A stretch of 64,000 nt of DNA from Hymenobacter latericoloratus (GTDB lineage: Bacteria; Bacteroidota; Bacteroidia; Cytophagales; Hymenobacteraceae): the NCBI RefSeq assembly GCF_014199535.1, contig NZ_JACHNV010000001.1:496001-560000 (forward strand). Reading direction: 5' to 3'. Numbering within the stretch: the stretch's first letter is position 1; each line of letters begins with the position of its first letter. Under the pieces are notes generated by a model. The model made no database searches and had not been told where the DNA came from. It saw only the letters and a program-made list of their open reading frames with translations. The translations under genes and the position numbers were made by a program. Shown here one piece after another: positions 27,474-36,608 of the stretch.

Positions 27474-27698
27474 TTAGCGGCGCGGGGCCGTAGGGTCGTT
27501 GGGGTTGGCCGGCTGGTCGCGGAACTCGGGCTTGGGTTCCTTGGAAGCATCCTTGAACTCGCGGATGCCCTGGCCCATGCCCCGGAACAGCTCCGGGATA
27601 CGCTTGGCACCGAAGAGCAGAATAATAGCAAGTCCGATCAGAAGAAACTCAGTACCGCCGAAGTTTCCGATTCCGAGCAGGAGTGTGGCAAAGTTCAT
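27474..27698 (-). CDS. tatA: Sec-independent translocase protein TatA
   Basis: 74 residues, a classical TatA/E: an N-terminal membrane helix (GGTEFLLIGLAIILLFGAKR), the FGAKRIPEL hinge, the amphipathic helix FRGMGQGIREFKDASKE and a short charged tail. It is the first gene of the tatA-tatA-gatA unit and has a good promoter immediately upstream. Two adjacent tatA copies suggest either dosage or division of labour between TatA- and TatE-like proteins. Confidence 0.93.
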   Translation of the reverse strand: MNFATLLLGIGNFGGTEFLLIGLAIILLFGAKRIPELFRGMGQGIREFKDASKEPKPEFRDQPANPNDPTAPRR

Positions 27699-27730
27699 AA
27701 GGGGAAGCCGTTAGGCTGGGTTTAGAGTGG

Positions 27731-27764
27731 CAAAGCTACGTGTACGCAGTTTTGTACGCATCAA
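27731..27764 (-). promoter_or_regulatory. Promoter of the tatA-tatA-gatA unit
   Basis: On the minus strand a TTG (27762-27764) precedes TAGCTTTG (27731-27738) by 23 nt, matching the Bacteroidota -33/-7 arrangement. The -7 box lies 32 nt upstream of the first tatA ATG. Confidence 0.6.
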
Positions 27765-28017
27765 GATTGTAAAGGTACCGCATAATTTCAAAATCAGTTC
27801 CTTTGCCTGCGCGCCCGCAACAAGACAGGCCTACCCGGTTTTAGCGCGTGGGGCTTCGATCTGGTGTGCAGCCTTACCCAGCAAATCCAACCGTTAGCCC
27901 CGCAATTTGAGCTGCTCAGCGGGTCAATAGGAAGAAATTAAGGCTATATACGCTATTTAGAAGGCAATTTATGCTTCGTTAACCGGATAGCACGTTTCAA
28001 CTCCTGCATTAGCCCTA
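27765..28017. other. Divergent intergenic region between tatA and the GAF-LytTR gene
   Basis: About 250 bp that become AT-rich toward the plus-strand start codon. No exact TAnnTTTG box was found for the GAF-LytTR gene, and I saw no paired 9-bp direct repeats that would suggest autoregulation by its LytTR domain. Confidence 0.4.
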
Positions 28018-28974
28018 ATGTCCTCTACCCTTCTCTCTCCCGACCAGACAATACCGGCTACGGTCCGTCGTCCTGCCGCCGATGCGGCCCGATTGGAAGC
28101 ATTGCGCAACTACCACATCCTGGATACCCCGCCCGAGGCCGTGTTTGACGACCTGGTGCGGCTGGCCGCCTACATCTGCGGTACCCCTATTTCACTGGTT
28201 TCGCTGCTGGATGCCGAGCGGCAGTGGTTTAAGGCCCGTATCGGGCTTGATGTGCCGAGCACGCACCTTCATCTGGCCTTCTGCCAGCATGCCATCCGCA
28301 CGGATAACGTGTACGAGGTGGAGGATGCTACCCTAGACCCCTTATTTCAGCGAAATGAGCTGGTAACCGGTGAGCCCAATATTCGATTTTATGCTGGTGC
28401 TCCGCTTATAACCCCCGAAGGACAGGCGCTGGGCACCATCTGCACCATTGATGTAGTACCCCGGCGCCTGACCGAGGAGCAGCGGGATGCCCTGCGCATT
28501 CTGGCGCGGGAGGTAGTATCGCACCTGGAGCTGCGGCGGGCCCGCATCCAGCTGGAAGAAGAAAAACATAAGCTGGAAGGATTACTGCGAATGGCCAACG
28601 ATACGGCTGAATCATTTTACCTGCACGGAGGTCAAAACGAAATTTTCATCAAGCAGGATCATAAGCTGCTCCGCGTTAATACGGCCGATATCCGCTACGT
28701 AGAAGCCCTGGGCGACTACGTGAATATTTACTCGGGCCGGGAGCGGTACACTGTGTACAGCACCATGAAGGAGCTGGAGGCCAAGCTGCCGGTCCGCGAC
28801 TTTGCGCGGGTGCACCGCAAGTACATCGTGCGCCTCGACCGCATCATTGCCATTGAGAATGATGCCGTGATTGTAGAAGCCGGCCGCAACGCGGAACAGG
28901 CCACCAGCGTGCTGCCCGTACCCATTGGCAACTCTTATAAGGCTGCCCTGCTGAGCCGCTTAAACCTGGTGTAA
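28018..28974 (+). CDS. GAF-domain LytTR-family DNA-binding regulator
   Basis: 318 residues, cytoplasmic. A GAF domain occupies about residues 25-180 (RNYHILDTPPEAVFDDLVRL; FYAGAPLITPEGQALGTICTID), followed by a short charged coiled coil (ARIQLEEEKHKLEGLL). The C-terminus (about 215-315) is a LytTR DNA-binding domain, with IRYVEALGDYVNIYSG, VYSTMKELEAKL, FARVHRKYIVRLDRI and a final PIGNSYK. There is no receiver domain, so it is not a classical two-component response regulator; the GAF domain probably senses a small molecule or redox state directly. It sits alone on the plus strand, breaking the minus-strand envelope block. LytTR proteins bind two 9-bp direct repeats about 12 bp apart, and such a site occurs at 46212-46241. 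Confidence 0.92.
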   Translation: MSSTLLSPDQTIPATVRRPAADAARLEALRNYHILDTPPEAVFDDLVRLAAYICGTPISLVSLLDAERQWFKARIGLDVPSTHLHLAFCQHAIRTDNVYEVEDATLDPLFQRNELVTGEPNIRFYAGAPLITPEGQALGTICTIDVVPRRLTEEQRDALRILAREVVSHLELRRARIQLEEEKHKLEGLLRMANDTAESFYLHGGQNEIFIKQDHKLLRVNTADIRYVEALGDYVNIYSGRERYTVYSTMKELEAKLPVRDFARVHRKYIVRLDRIIAIENDAVIVEAGRNAEQATSVLPVPIGNSYKAALLSRLNLV

Positions 28975-29297
28975 GCTCAACCAGTAGCCGCGCGGTTCGG
29001 ATTGCTACAGTTCACCGAGGGAATAAACAGATTCAGCGAATTTGCCGGCACCGGGTTTGCTCCTCCATGTATCTTACAGCATGTTATCGGGAATGACCCC
29101 GGCCCGCGGCAGTTTTACCGCTGCGCGCTGGCAGGGGGAGGGATTCTGATAGCTAAGTTTGTTTTCATAGCTCAGAAAGACACCGCATCCTGTGCGGTGT
29201 TTTTTTTGTTGCCTGATTTTGCTACCCCCTGCCACGCCTGGAAAGGGTTTGGCGGCCCGGCAGGGGGTAGGAATAGAGAGTAGGCTGAGGCCGGATT
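28975..29297. other. Intergenic region downstream of GAF-LytTR
   Basis: 323 bp with the plus-strand terminator at 29180-29207 about 205 nt after the regulator stop. A 93-codon frame here lacks any recognisable feature and I do not call it. The rest shows nothing I can support. Confidence 0.4.
29180..29207 (+). terminator. Rho-independent terminator after GAF-LytTR
   Basis: ACACCGCA (29180-29187) pairs with TGCGGTGT (29193-29200) around TCCTG, followed by a run of T. It is the clearest terminator in this part of the window. Confidence 0.88.
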
Positions 29298-30677
29298 CTA
29301 CTTGCGGCCCAACCAGTTTTCGGGGTTGAGATTGGAGCTGTTGTGCCAGACCTGAAACTGCACTTCGGAAGTGCCTTCCGCATCAGTGGACACGGTGCCA
29401 ATAGTCTGGCGGGCCGTTATGGTCTGGCCTTCGCTCACGCTCACGCTTCGCAGCTTGGCATACACCGTGAAATAGTCGCCGTGCTGCACCATCACAATGG
29501 TGTTCATGCCCGGCACGCTGGCAACGGTCAGCACCTTACCCCCAAAAACCGCGCGCACGGGTTCCCCGGCGTTGGTTTGAATATCAACCCCCCGATTTTC
29601 TACCACCACGTTCTTCAGTACCGGGTGGTTGTGCCGCCCGAAGTGCTGGCTAATAAACCCTCGGCCCACGGGCCAGGGCAGGCGCCCCCGGTTGTCGCGG
29701 AAAGAGGAGGCCAGTTCCGCGCTTTCCGGTGTTAGCGTCACGCGGTCCACACGCTCGGCCTCCGCTTCGGCCGCTGCCTCCGCGGCGGCAGTGCTGTTGG
29801 TACGGGAGGTAGCGCCGGGGCTGCGGGAAGGCGCAGTTGCTGCCGTGCTGGTACGGGCCGCAGCGGCCTTAGCGGCCGCGCGGCGGGCGGCCAGCCGGGC
29901 CGCGCGGGCAATTTCCTCGCGCACGCGCTGGGCAATCAGGTTGTCGAGGCGGCTTACGGCCTGCTGCCGGGCGGCCAGCTCCTGCCGCAGCGTTTGCTCC
30001 TGCTGCGTCAGCTTGGTGACTACCTGGTCCTGCTGGGTTTTCAGGGTCAGCAGGTTTTTCTTTTCGGAAAGCTGGCTGCTGAGCAGGGTGCCTTTCTCTT
30101 CCTGCTTTTCCCTCAGGCCGTTGAGCTGGCTGTTAAGCCGCTGCTGGGTATTGCTGATCTGGGCGGCTTGGGCCTTGCGCACTTCGGTGTACTGCCGGAT
30201 GTAGCGCAAGCGCAGCATAAACTGGTTGAACGACTCCGCGGCAAACAGAAACATGACCCGATTGTAGCCATTAGCCGTTTTCGAGCCCGTGTAAATCAGG
30301 CGGGCGTACTCGGCCTTCAGCTGCTCCAGGCTCTGGCGGGTCTGCTGCACCTGGGTTTCAGTCTGGCGCACATCGGTTTCAAGGTAGCGCAGCTCGCTGC
30401 TGATGTTCTTGATGATGCCCTGCTGCACCGTCAGCTTTTCCTTCAGGGCGTTGAGCTGGCCCACCGAGGCCTGCTTTTGCTGCTGGGTCTGCTCCAGAAT
30501 GCGGCTGGTTTCCTTGATGCGGCTCAGGGTCAGGCGCCGCTCGCGCTCCAATTGGGCCTTGGTTTTGCGGCCGCCCGAGGAGTTGGTGCGCTGGGCCCAG
30601 GCCGCATCCGGGGAGAAGCTCAGTACCAGCAGCCCGCCTACCAGGAGCAGCCGCCAGGCCTTACTTTTTCCGCGCAT
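29298..30677 (-). CDS. EnvC-like murein hydrolase activator with degenerate LytM domain
   Basis: 459 residues from ATG 30677, which gives a signal peptide (MRGKSKAWRLLLVGGLLVLS...) with cleavage before QRTNSS. This start overlaps the previous gene by 17 bases. A long coiled coil (about 35-270) leads through an Ala-rich linker to a C-terminal LytM/M23 fold with VRAVFGGKVLTVASVPGMN and VMVQHGDYFTVYAKL. The zinc ligands of active M23 peptidases are missing: the HxxxD position reads NRGVD and the HxH position reads EVQF. This matches EnvC, which does not cut murein but activates amidases at division. It is the last gene of the TPR-DUF4292 unit. Confidence 0.88.
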   Translation of the reverse strand: MRGKSKAWRLLLVGGLLVLSFSPDAAWAQRTNSSGGRKTKAQLERERRLTLSRIKETSRILEQTQQQKQASVGQLNALKEKLTVQQGIIKNISSELRYLETDVRQTETQVQQTRQSLEQLKAEYARLIYTGSKTANGYNRVMFLFAAESFNQFMLRLRYIRQYTEVRKAQAAQISNTQQRLNSQLNGLREKQEEKGTLLSSQLSEKKNLLTLKTQQDQVVTKLTQQEQTLRQELAARQQAVSRLDNLIAQRVREEIARAARLAARRAAAKAAAARTSTAATAPSRSPGATSRTNSTAAAEAAAEAEAERVDRVTLTPESAELASSFRDNRGRLPWPVGRGFISQHFGRHNHPVLKNVVVENRGVDIQTNAGEPVRAVFGGKVLTVASVPGMNTIVMVQHGDYFTVYAKLRSVSVSEGQTITARQTIGTVSTDAEGTSEVQFQVWHNSSNLNPENWLGRK

Positions 30678-31425
30678 AGCCCTTGGGTACTGAGAACGGA
30701 AACTGCAGCCGCTCCTTGTCGATGTCCACGGAGCGGTAGGTAATGGTGAGGGTGGTAGGGGGCGTCTGGCCCTGCTGGATCTGCACGAGGCTGCTGTAGG
30801 CAAACGGCTGGGGCGTGCGCTCCAGCGCCCGGAAATCGGCGTAGTCAACCGTCAGCTTGTTCTGGCTGGCCGGGGCCTGCACCTGCAACTGCTGAATCCG
30901 GCCGCGCTCCAGGTTGATGAGCTGCTGCACCAGCAGGCCGGCTTCTTCGAAGTTTACGCGCTGCATGGGCCCCTCCGTTACCACAGTCGGCTGGGTGGAG
31001 GCGTTCAGGGGCGCGAGGTAATTGCCCAGCAGCAGGGCCTGCACCATATCAAAGGTAACGGGCACGTTCAGGCGCTGGCTCAGGTAGGCAAAGTCGCCGG
31101 CGTAGTACTCGCGGTGCAGCTTGTCGAGCACCTGCACCGAGTCGCGGGTGATGTAAATGCGGCCGCCTTCTACCCCAATCAGCGAGGCCGAAATCCAGAT
31201 AACGCTGTCCTTGCGGATGCGCACGTTGATGTTACCGCTCTGCTGATCAAACTGGGCCTTACCCTTGGCCGCCAGAAAGCGGAAGTCAACATTGGCCGCC
31301 TTCACTGATTCTGGTATGGCCGCCGTGGGCTTAGGGGTTTTAGAGCCCGAGGAAAGCAAATTGCGGCTGCAGCTGCCCAGCATCAGGGTGGCGCTCAGCA
31401 GCACCAGCAGAAGGCGGTTACTCAT
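30661..31425 (-). CDS. DUF4292-like lipoprotein
   Basis: 254 residues from ATG 31425; the longer frame adds 15 residues ahead of the signal. The lipobox is LMLGSC, so the protein should be lipidated. The body is a long curved beta-sheet type domain resembling LolA/LolB (FRFLAAKGKAQFDQQSGNINV; SVIWISASLIGVEGGRIYIT; VQVLDKLHREYYAGDFAYL), typical of DUF4292 proteins in Bacteroidota. The fold suggests lipid or lipoprotein handling, but the function is not established. The start overlaps the TPR stop by 8 bases and the end overlaps the EnvC-like start by 17, so the three genes form one tight unit. Confidence 0.85.
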   Translation of the reverse strand: MSNRLLLVLLSATLMLGSCSRNLLSSGSKTPKPTAAIPESVKAANVDFRFLAAKGKAQFDQQSGNINVRIRKDSVIWISASLIGVEGGRIYITRDSVQVLDKLHREYYAGDFAYLSQRLNVPVTFDMVQALLLGNYLAPLNASTQPTVVTEGPMQRVNFEEAGLLVQQLINLERGRIQQLQVQAPASQNKLTVDYADFRALERTPQPFAYSSLVQIQQGQTPPTTLTITYRSVDIDKERLQFPFSVPKGYARKK

Positions 31426-33232
31426 ATAGTTTCTTGTCTTTGATCTTCCGGTCGATGAGCGGGGAAGCACCGCCTGTTTTCTGCGCCCTTTGCCACTGGG
31501 CCAGGGCCTTGTCGGTTTCGCCCAGCTGGAAAAGTACGTCGCCGTAGTGTTCTATCACGGTACCATCAGCGGAGGTTTTCAGGGCTTTCTCCAGCTGCTG
31601 GCGGGCCCCGGTGTAATCCTTCAGGCGGTAGAGCACCCAGCCGTACGTGTCCAGGTACGTGTCATTGTCGGGAAACTGCTTGACCAGCTTGCCCGCCATT
31701 TCCTTGGCCTTGTCCAGCTTCTCGCCGCGCAGGGAGAGGTAGTAGCTGTAGTTGTTCAGGGCCTGGGCGTTGTTGGCATCAAAGGTCAGCGCGGCCTCGT
31801 AGGCCGCATCCGACTTGGCGTAGTCTTTCAGCTCGTGGTAAGAGTCGCCGAGTTGGGTATCGAACTGGGCCAGCAGCTCCGGGTTATCGGTGGCCAGCTT
31901 GCGCCCGTACTCCAGTGATTTGATGGCTCTGGCCGGCTGCTTTTTCAGCTGATGGCCTACCCCATTGTAAAACCATAGCGGGGCCTGATTCGGGAACAGC
32001 TCCAGGGCCTGCTCCGTGTGGGTCAGCAGTGAGTCCACCTGATTCAGCTCGGCATCAATCAGCACTACCTGCTGCCAGATCTGGTAGCGGGAGTTGTCGA
32101 GGCGGATGGCTTTCTGGTAGTTGGCCCGCGCCGCCGCCCGGTTGCCGGTTACGGTCTGGATGTCGCCGGCAATGGAAAAGGCCTTGGCCTCGCGCGGGTG
32201 CACCCGGGTAGTAATGGCGGCCAGGTCCTGGGCCGTTTGGTTCAGGGCCGGGTTGGGCAGCTGCTTGATGTAGTCAATCAGGATGCGGACCTTATCGTCA
32301 ATGTCGAGGGCCGGGCTTTCGAAAGCCAGCTTGATCTGTTTTTCCGATTCGGGCTGATTGTTCTGCTGCCGGTACACGTCGGCCAGAATCATACGGGCCC
32401 GGGGGTTGTCGGGGTCCTGCTTCAGGGCCTGCTGGGCTACCCGAATGGCATCGGGGAAGCGGTTGTTGGCCGCGTACATCTGGGCCTGGGCCAGCACGTA
32501 GCGCACCTGGTCGGGGTTGCTGGCAATCAGGGCTTCGCCTTCCTGCAGAGCCTTGTCCAGGTTGTTCTGCTTCAGGTAGATCTGCTGCTTCTTAAAGGAA
32601 ACCTCGTCCAGGGGCCCAAACTCTTTCTCGGCCTGGTTGAAGGTGGCCAGGGCCTCGTTCAGCTTGCCCTGGGCCATGTACAGGTCGGCCAGATTAAAGA
32701 GGTAGTACCCCGAGTTGGGCACCTGCTTAATCAGGGTCGTGTACACCTGGGCGGCCTGGTCGTACTGCTTTTGCGAGGTATGAACCTGAGCCAGCAGCAG
32801 GTAATAATAGGCGTTCTGAGGATCGAGCTTTACGGCCGCCTGCGCGAAGTTGGTAGCATCCTGCAGGTTACCGCTCAGCAGGTTGGTTTCGGCAATCTTG
32901 TAGTTGACGGCCGCGTTGGTCGGGTTCAGAGCATAAGCTTTCAGCAGCCGCTCCAGGGCCTTGTTGTAGTCTTCGAGCAGCACAAACCGCACCCCATCCA
33001 CGAAATAAGCCTCGCTTATTTCGCGGTCCTTCTCCGAGAGTGTGCGCTTTTGCTGGGCAGCCGCATCCAGGGCAGCCCGCCGGGCCAGCTCTTTGCGCTC
33101 TTTGCGCGTGAGCTTGCGGGGCTTTTTTTCCGGGGCCGAGGTGGCCGCGGCCGGCTTTGCCTGTTGGGCATAGGTAGGCCCGGCCACCAGCAGGCCCAGC
33201 AGAAGCACGGAAACAATGCCAAATCGACTCAT
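31418..33232 (-). CDS. Exported tetratricopeptide-repeat protein
   Basis: 604 residues from ATG 33232, which gives the signal peptide MSRFGIVSVLLLGLLVAGPTYA with cleavage before QQAKP. After a basic linker (KKPRKLTRKERKELARRAAL) the chain is a run of at least ten TPR units, for example ALERLLKAYALNPTNAAVNY, FAQAAVKLDPQNAYYYLLLA and ALAQWQRAQKTGG near the end. TPR solenoids hold protein complexes together, here in the periplasm. The gene overlaps the DUF4292-like lipoprotein and EnvC-like genes. A TATTTTTG box on the minus strand at 33328-33335 could be an internal promoter. Confidence 0.9.
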   Translation of the reverse strand: MSRFGIVSVLLLGLLVAGPTYAQQAKPAAATSAPEKKPRKLTRKERKELARRAALDAAAQQKRTLSEKDREISEAYFVDGVRFVLLEDYNKALERLLKAYALNPTNAAVNYKIAETNLLSGNLQDATNFAQAAVKLDPQNAYYYLLLAQVHTSQKQYDQAAQVYTTLIKQVPNSGYYLFNLADLYMAQGKLNEALATFNQAEKEFGPLDEVSFKKQQIYLKQNNLDKALQEGEALIASNPDQVRYVLAQAQMYAANNRFPDAIRVAQQALKQDPDNPRARMILADVYRQQNNQPESEKQIKLAFESPALDIDDKVRILIDYIKQLPNPALNQTAQDLAAITTRVHPREAKAFSIAGDIQTVTGNRAAARANYQKAIRLDNSRYQIWQQVVLIDAELNQVDSLLTHTEQALELFPNQAPLWFYNGVGHQLKKQPARAIKSLEYGRKLATDNPELLAQFDTQLGDSYHELKDYAKSDAAYEAALTFDANNAQALNNYSYYLSLRGEKLDKAKEMAGKLVKQFPDNDTYLDTYGWVLYRLKDYTGARQQLEKALKTSADGTVIEHYGDVLFQLGETDKALAQWQRAQKTGGASPLIDRKIKDKKLYE

Positions 33233-33335
33233 AGGAGGGTAGTAAGTACGGGGTAGCTGGTAGTGGTCCGCGGGAGAGCATCCCACCACCAGCTACCTTC
33301 GACCAACTACTGAAACGTCAGAAGACGCAAAAATA

Positions 33336-34346
33336 TCACACGCGCAGCGTGTTGTAGTCACCCAAACTCAGGTCATTGGGCGTGCTGGCTACGGTGGCGT
33401 GGCTGCCGACCATGGAGTTGGTCAGGTTGGCATGCAACACCGTGGCCGACTGCTGCACAATGGAGTTTGAAACGATGGACGCGCGCACGTTGGTATGGTT
33501 GCCTACCGATACGTGGGGACCTACCACCGAATCGGTAATGATAACGCCTTCGCCAATATACACCGGCGGAATCAGGACCGAGTTCGTCACTTTAGCCGAT
33601 TCCGCTACCAGGTTTTCGCCCCGCTCCTGCAGGTACTCCAGGTAGCGCTGGTTGGTGTAAACAGTAGCGTCCTTGTTGCCGCAGTCGAGCCATTCGGTTA
33701 CGCGGCCGGGCACGAACTTGGTGCCTTTGTTTTTCATATTCTCCAAGGCGTTGGTGAGCTGGTACTCGCCTTTGTCCTTGATGTCGTTATCGAGCAGGTA
33801 CTGCAGCTCGCTGCGCAGGTACTCGCCATCCTTGAAGTAGTAGATGCCGATGATGGCCAGGTCCGAAACAAAGGTTTCGGGCTTCTCCACGAAGTCGGTA
33901 ATCTGGCCGGCCTCGTTAAGCTTTACTACGCCAAACGGCTTGGGGTCGTCCACGCGCTGCACCCAGATGGTGCCTTCGGCGGAAGAGTCCAGAATGAAAT
34001 CCGCTTTGAACAGGGTATCAGCAAAGGCTACCACCACCGGCCCATCGAGGGCCGACTGGGCGCACAGAATGGCGTGGGCCGTACCCAGCGGCTCGTCCTG
34101 GTAGTGAATGGTACCCTTGGCACCCACCGATTCGGCAATCTTCACCAGGCTCTTTTCTACTTCCGCCCCGAAGCGCCCGATAATAAACGCTACCTCCTCT
34201 ACCTGCTCGCCGCACACCTGGGCAATGTCTTCCACCAAGCGCTGTACAATGGGCTTGCCGGCAATCGGAATCAGGGGCTTGGGAACGGTAAGCGTGTGAG
34301 GGCGCATGCGCTTGCCCATGCCAGCCATCGGGACGATGATTTTCAT
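33336..34346 (-). CDS. Sugar-nucleotide pyrophosphorylase with left-handed beta-helix tail
   Basis: 336 residues from ATG 34346 (MKIIVPMAGMGKRMRPHTL), which has the nucleotidyltransferase signature GxGxRxxPxT in the form GMGKRMRPHT and KPLIPIAGKPI. The N-terminal Rossmann-like domain (about 1-240) includes AFADTLF at the metal site and DFVEKPE. The C-terminal ~90 residues have hexapeptide-like repeats (VYIGEGVIITDSVVGPHVSVG), as in RmlA-like or GlmU-like proteins. It makes an NDP-sugar, probably from glucose-1-phosphate; the exact base and sugar cannot be told from sequence. It is 107 nt downstream of dut and belongs to the flippase-dut-nucleotidyltransferase run. Confidence 0.9.
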   Translation of the reverse strand: MKIIVPMAGMGKRMRPHTLTVPKPLIPIAGKPIVQRLVEDIAQVCGEQVEEVAFIIGRFGAEVEKSLVKIAESVGAKGTIHYQDEPLGTAHAILCAQSALDGPVVVAFADTLFKADFILDSSAEGTIWVQRVDDPKPFGVVKLNEAGQITDFVEKPETFVSDLAIIGIYYFKDGEYLRSELQYLLDNDIKDKGEYQLTNALENMKNKGTKFVPGRVTEWLDCGNKDATVYTNQRYLEYLQERGENLVAESAKVTNSVLIPPVYIGEGVIITDSVVGPHVSVGNHTNVRASIVSNSIVQQSATVLHANLTNSMVGSHATVASTPNDLSLGDYNTLRV

Positions 34347-34453
34347 ACAAAAGAACGAGTGAAAGGTAGATGTTGAAGTAAGAGAGAGTACAGGTGACGC
34401 AGGGTCAGCTTGAGAGAAGTAAAAGATATCAAAAGAGGCCGGCTGGCCGGGGG

Positions 34454-34888
34454 CTACCGTACGCCCGTACTGCCGTAGCCGCCGGTGCCGCGGGAAGTTT
34501 CGCTCAGCACCGCCACGGGCTGCCACTCCACCGTTTCGTGGCGGGCTACCACCAGCTGCGCGATACGCTCCCCATCCTGCACCACAAACTCCTGGTCCGA
34601 CAGATTCACGAGCAGAACTTTCAGCTCGCCGCGGTAGTCAGCGTCGATGGTGCCCGGGCTGTTTACCAGGCCAATGCCGTGCTTGTAAGCCAGCCCGCTG
34701 CGGGGGCGCACCTGCATTTCGTAACCCACCGGAATTTCGAGAAACAGGCCAGTTGGAATCAGGGCGCGTTGCAGGGGCTTCAACGTAACCGGCTCGGGGA
34801 GGTTGGCGCGCACATCCATCCCGGCCGCGTGAGCAGTTTGGTATTCCGGCAGCGGGTGGCTGGATGTGTTGATAACGGAAATCAGCAT
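34454..34888 (-). CDS. dut: Deoxyuridine 5'-triphosphate nucleotidohydrolase
   Basis: 144 residues from ATG 34888, the usual length of trimeric dUTPases. The five motifs are present: [32 protein letters not shown] and the C-terminal lid [10 protein letters not shown]. It hydrolyses dUTP to dUMP and keeps uracil out of DNA. The longer frame adds 36 residues with no dUTPase character. It lies between a flippase and a nucleotidyltransferase, an order I recall from other Bacteroidota. Confidence 0.96.
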   Translation of the reverse strand: MLISVINTSSHPLPEYQTAHAAGMDVRANLPEPVTLKPLQRALIPTGLFLEIPVGYEMQVRPRSGLAYKHGIGLVNSPGTIDADYRGELKVLLVNLSDQEFVVQDGERIAQLVVARHETVEWQPVAVLSETSRGTGGYGSTGVR

Positions 34889-35058
34889 GAAGAAAAGGAC
34901 TACAGGCAGTTGCCCGCAGTAAAGGTGAAAAGAGAAAAATGCCGGCCGTGGGTAATTTGGCAGATTACGAGGAATAACTGGATGATTCCGATGCAAAAAT
35001 TTTCAGACCAATGGCCGAAGCTAAGGGTATTTCACCGTTCCCCACGAGTGCGCCGGAA

Positions 35059-36558
35059 TCAAATTGTCCGCAGACGACGGCCTTCTACTACCCCTACCAA
35101 GCCCACAAAGCCCAGCGTGAGCAGCGCCTGCAGGCCGTAGCGCGGCCAGCCTTCCGCTACCGGCAGCCACCAGCTCAGGGCTACTACCCCTACGGCCAGC
35201 GCCAGCCAGGCTAGCAGTCGGGCTACGGGGTAGGGCACCGGGAAGTGCCGCTCGCCCAGCCACCAGCATAGAGCCGCCATCAGGAAGTAGCAGGCCAGCG
35301 TAGCCAAAGCCGAGCCCATGTACCCCAGCAGCGGAATCAGCAGGAAGTTGAGGGCCACCGTCAGCACCGCCCCGGCAAACCCGATGTAGGTGCCGTAGTA
35401 GGTTTTATCGGTGAGCTTAAACCACACCGAGAGGTTCCAGTACACGCCCAAAAACAGGTTGGCCAGCAGCAGTACCGGCACTACGGCCAGCCCTTCCAGG
35501 TACTCAGGCCGCTGCAGAAACACGCGGGCTACCAGCTCCACGTTCACGCTCACGCCCACAAACAGCATGGCGCAGCAGAGCGTAAACCACTTCAGCACCA
35601 GGGCAAAGGTGCGGGGCGAGTTCTTATCGTTGCTTTGGCCGAAAAAGAACGGCTCGGCGGCGTATTTGAAAGCCTGAATGACCAGGCTCATCAGGATGCT
35701 GATTTTATAGCAGGCCCCGTAAATGCCCACGGCCGCCAGGTTGCTTTTGCCGGGGTAGAAGCCTTCCGGCAGCCAGCGGGGTAGCAGAATCCGGTCCAGC
35801 GTTTCGTTAACCATGCCGGCCAGTCCCATCAGCATGATAGGGTAGGCGTACTGGAGCAGGGGCCGCAGGGGCGCCAGAGTTAATTGCGGGCGAAAATCCA
35901 GCAACTCGCGGCCCAGCAGCAGCAGGGTAAACGCACTGGCCGCCAAGTTGGAAATAAATACGTAGCCTACCCCAATGGTGGGGTCATACAGGCCCTCAAC
36001 CAAGGGCCGCAGCCCGGCCAAGTACTTGCCCGCCAGCACATCGGGGCAGAACACAATGAAAAATAGGTTGAGCCCGACGTTGAGCAGGATGTTGGCCAAC
36101 CGGATTGCCGCGAACTTGCGGGCCTTGTTTTCCAGCCGCAGCCGCGCAAACGGAATAGCCGCCACCGCGTCGAGGCCCAGAATCAGGGCAATCCAGAGGG
36201 CATACCGCTCGTGGCCGGGCGGCAGGCTCAGCAGGCTCATCAGGGGGCGGGCCAGCAGGGCCAGTACGGTGGTAAGCAGGGCGCTGGAAAGCAGCAGCAG
36301 CGTCATCACCCGGCTGTATAGCTCCCGGCGGTCAGTGTCGGGGCGGTTGGCAAAGCGGAAGTAGGTGGTTTCCATGCCGTAGGTAAACACCACGTTCAGA
36401 AATGCCACGTAGGCGTACAGTCCGGTCACGATGCCGTACTCGGCCGCCGCAAACCGCGCTGTGTACACCGGTACCAGTAGCGTATTCAGTACCCGCCCTA
36501 CAATGCTGCTTACGCCATAAATGGCCGTTTGCGAAGCCAGACGCTTGGCTATACTCAT
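35059..36558 (-). CDS. Polysaccharide/lipid flippase of the Wzx/MATE-like family
   Basis: 499 residues with about 14 membrane helices. The N-terminus (KRLASQTAIYGVSSIVGRVLNTLLVPVYT) is characteristic of MOP-superfamily oligosaccharide flippases, followed by EYGIVTGLYAYVAFLNVVFTYGMET. It should move an undecaprenyl-linked sugar or similar lipid across the inner membrane. The first gene of the flippase-dut-nucleotidyltransferase-TPR run, it has no recognisable promoter box of its own. A hairpin at 36609-36643 separates it from the enoyl-CoA hydratase. Confidence 0.9.
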   Translation of the reverse strand: MSIAKRLASQTAIYGVSSIVGRVLNTLLVPVYTARFAAAEYGIVTGLYAYVAFLNVVFTYGMETTYFRFANRPDTDRRELYSRVMTLLLLSSALLTTVLALLARPLMSLLSLPPGHERYALWIALILGLDAVAAIPFARLRLENKARKFAAIRLANILLNVGLNLFFIVFCPDVLAGKYLAGLRPLVEGLYDPTIGVGYVFISNLAASAFTLLLLGRELLDFRPQLTLAPLRPLLQYAYPIMLMGLAGMVNETLDRILLPRWLPEGFYPGKSNLAAVGIYGACYKISILMSLVIQAFKYAAEPFFFGQSNDKNSPRTFALVLKWFTLCCAMLFVGVSVNVELVARVFLQRPEYLEGLAVVPVLLLANLFLGVYWNLSVWFKLTDKTYYGTYIGFAGAVLTVALNFLLIPLLGYMGSALATLACYFLMAALCWWLGERHFPVPYPVARLLAWLALAVGVVALSWWLPVAEGWPRYGLQALLTLGFVGLVGVVEGRRLRTI

Positions 36559-36608
36559 GAAGAATAGTTATCAGGAATGACAGAAGGAACCCCCGGAGTG
36601 AACAGCAG

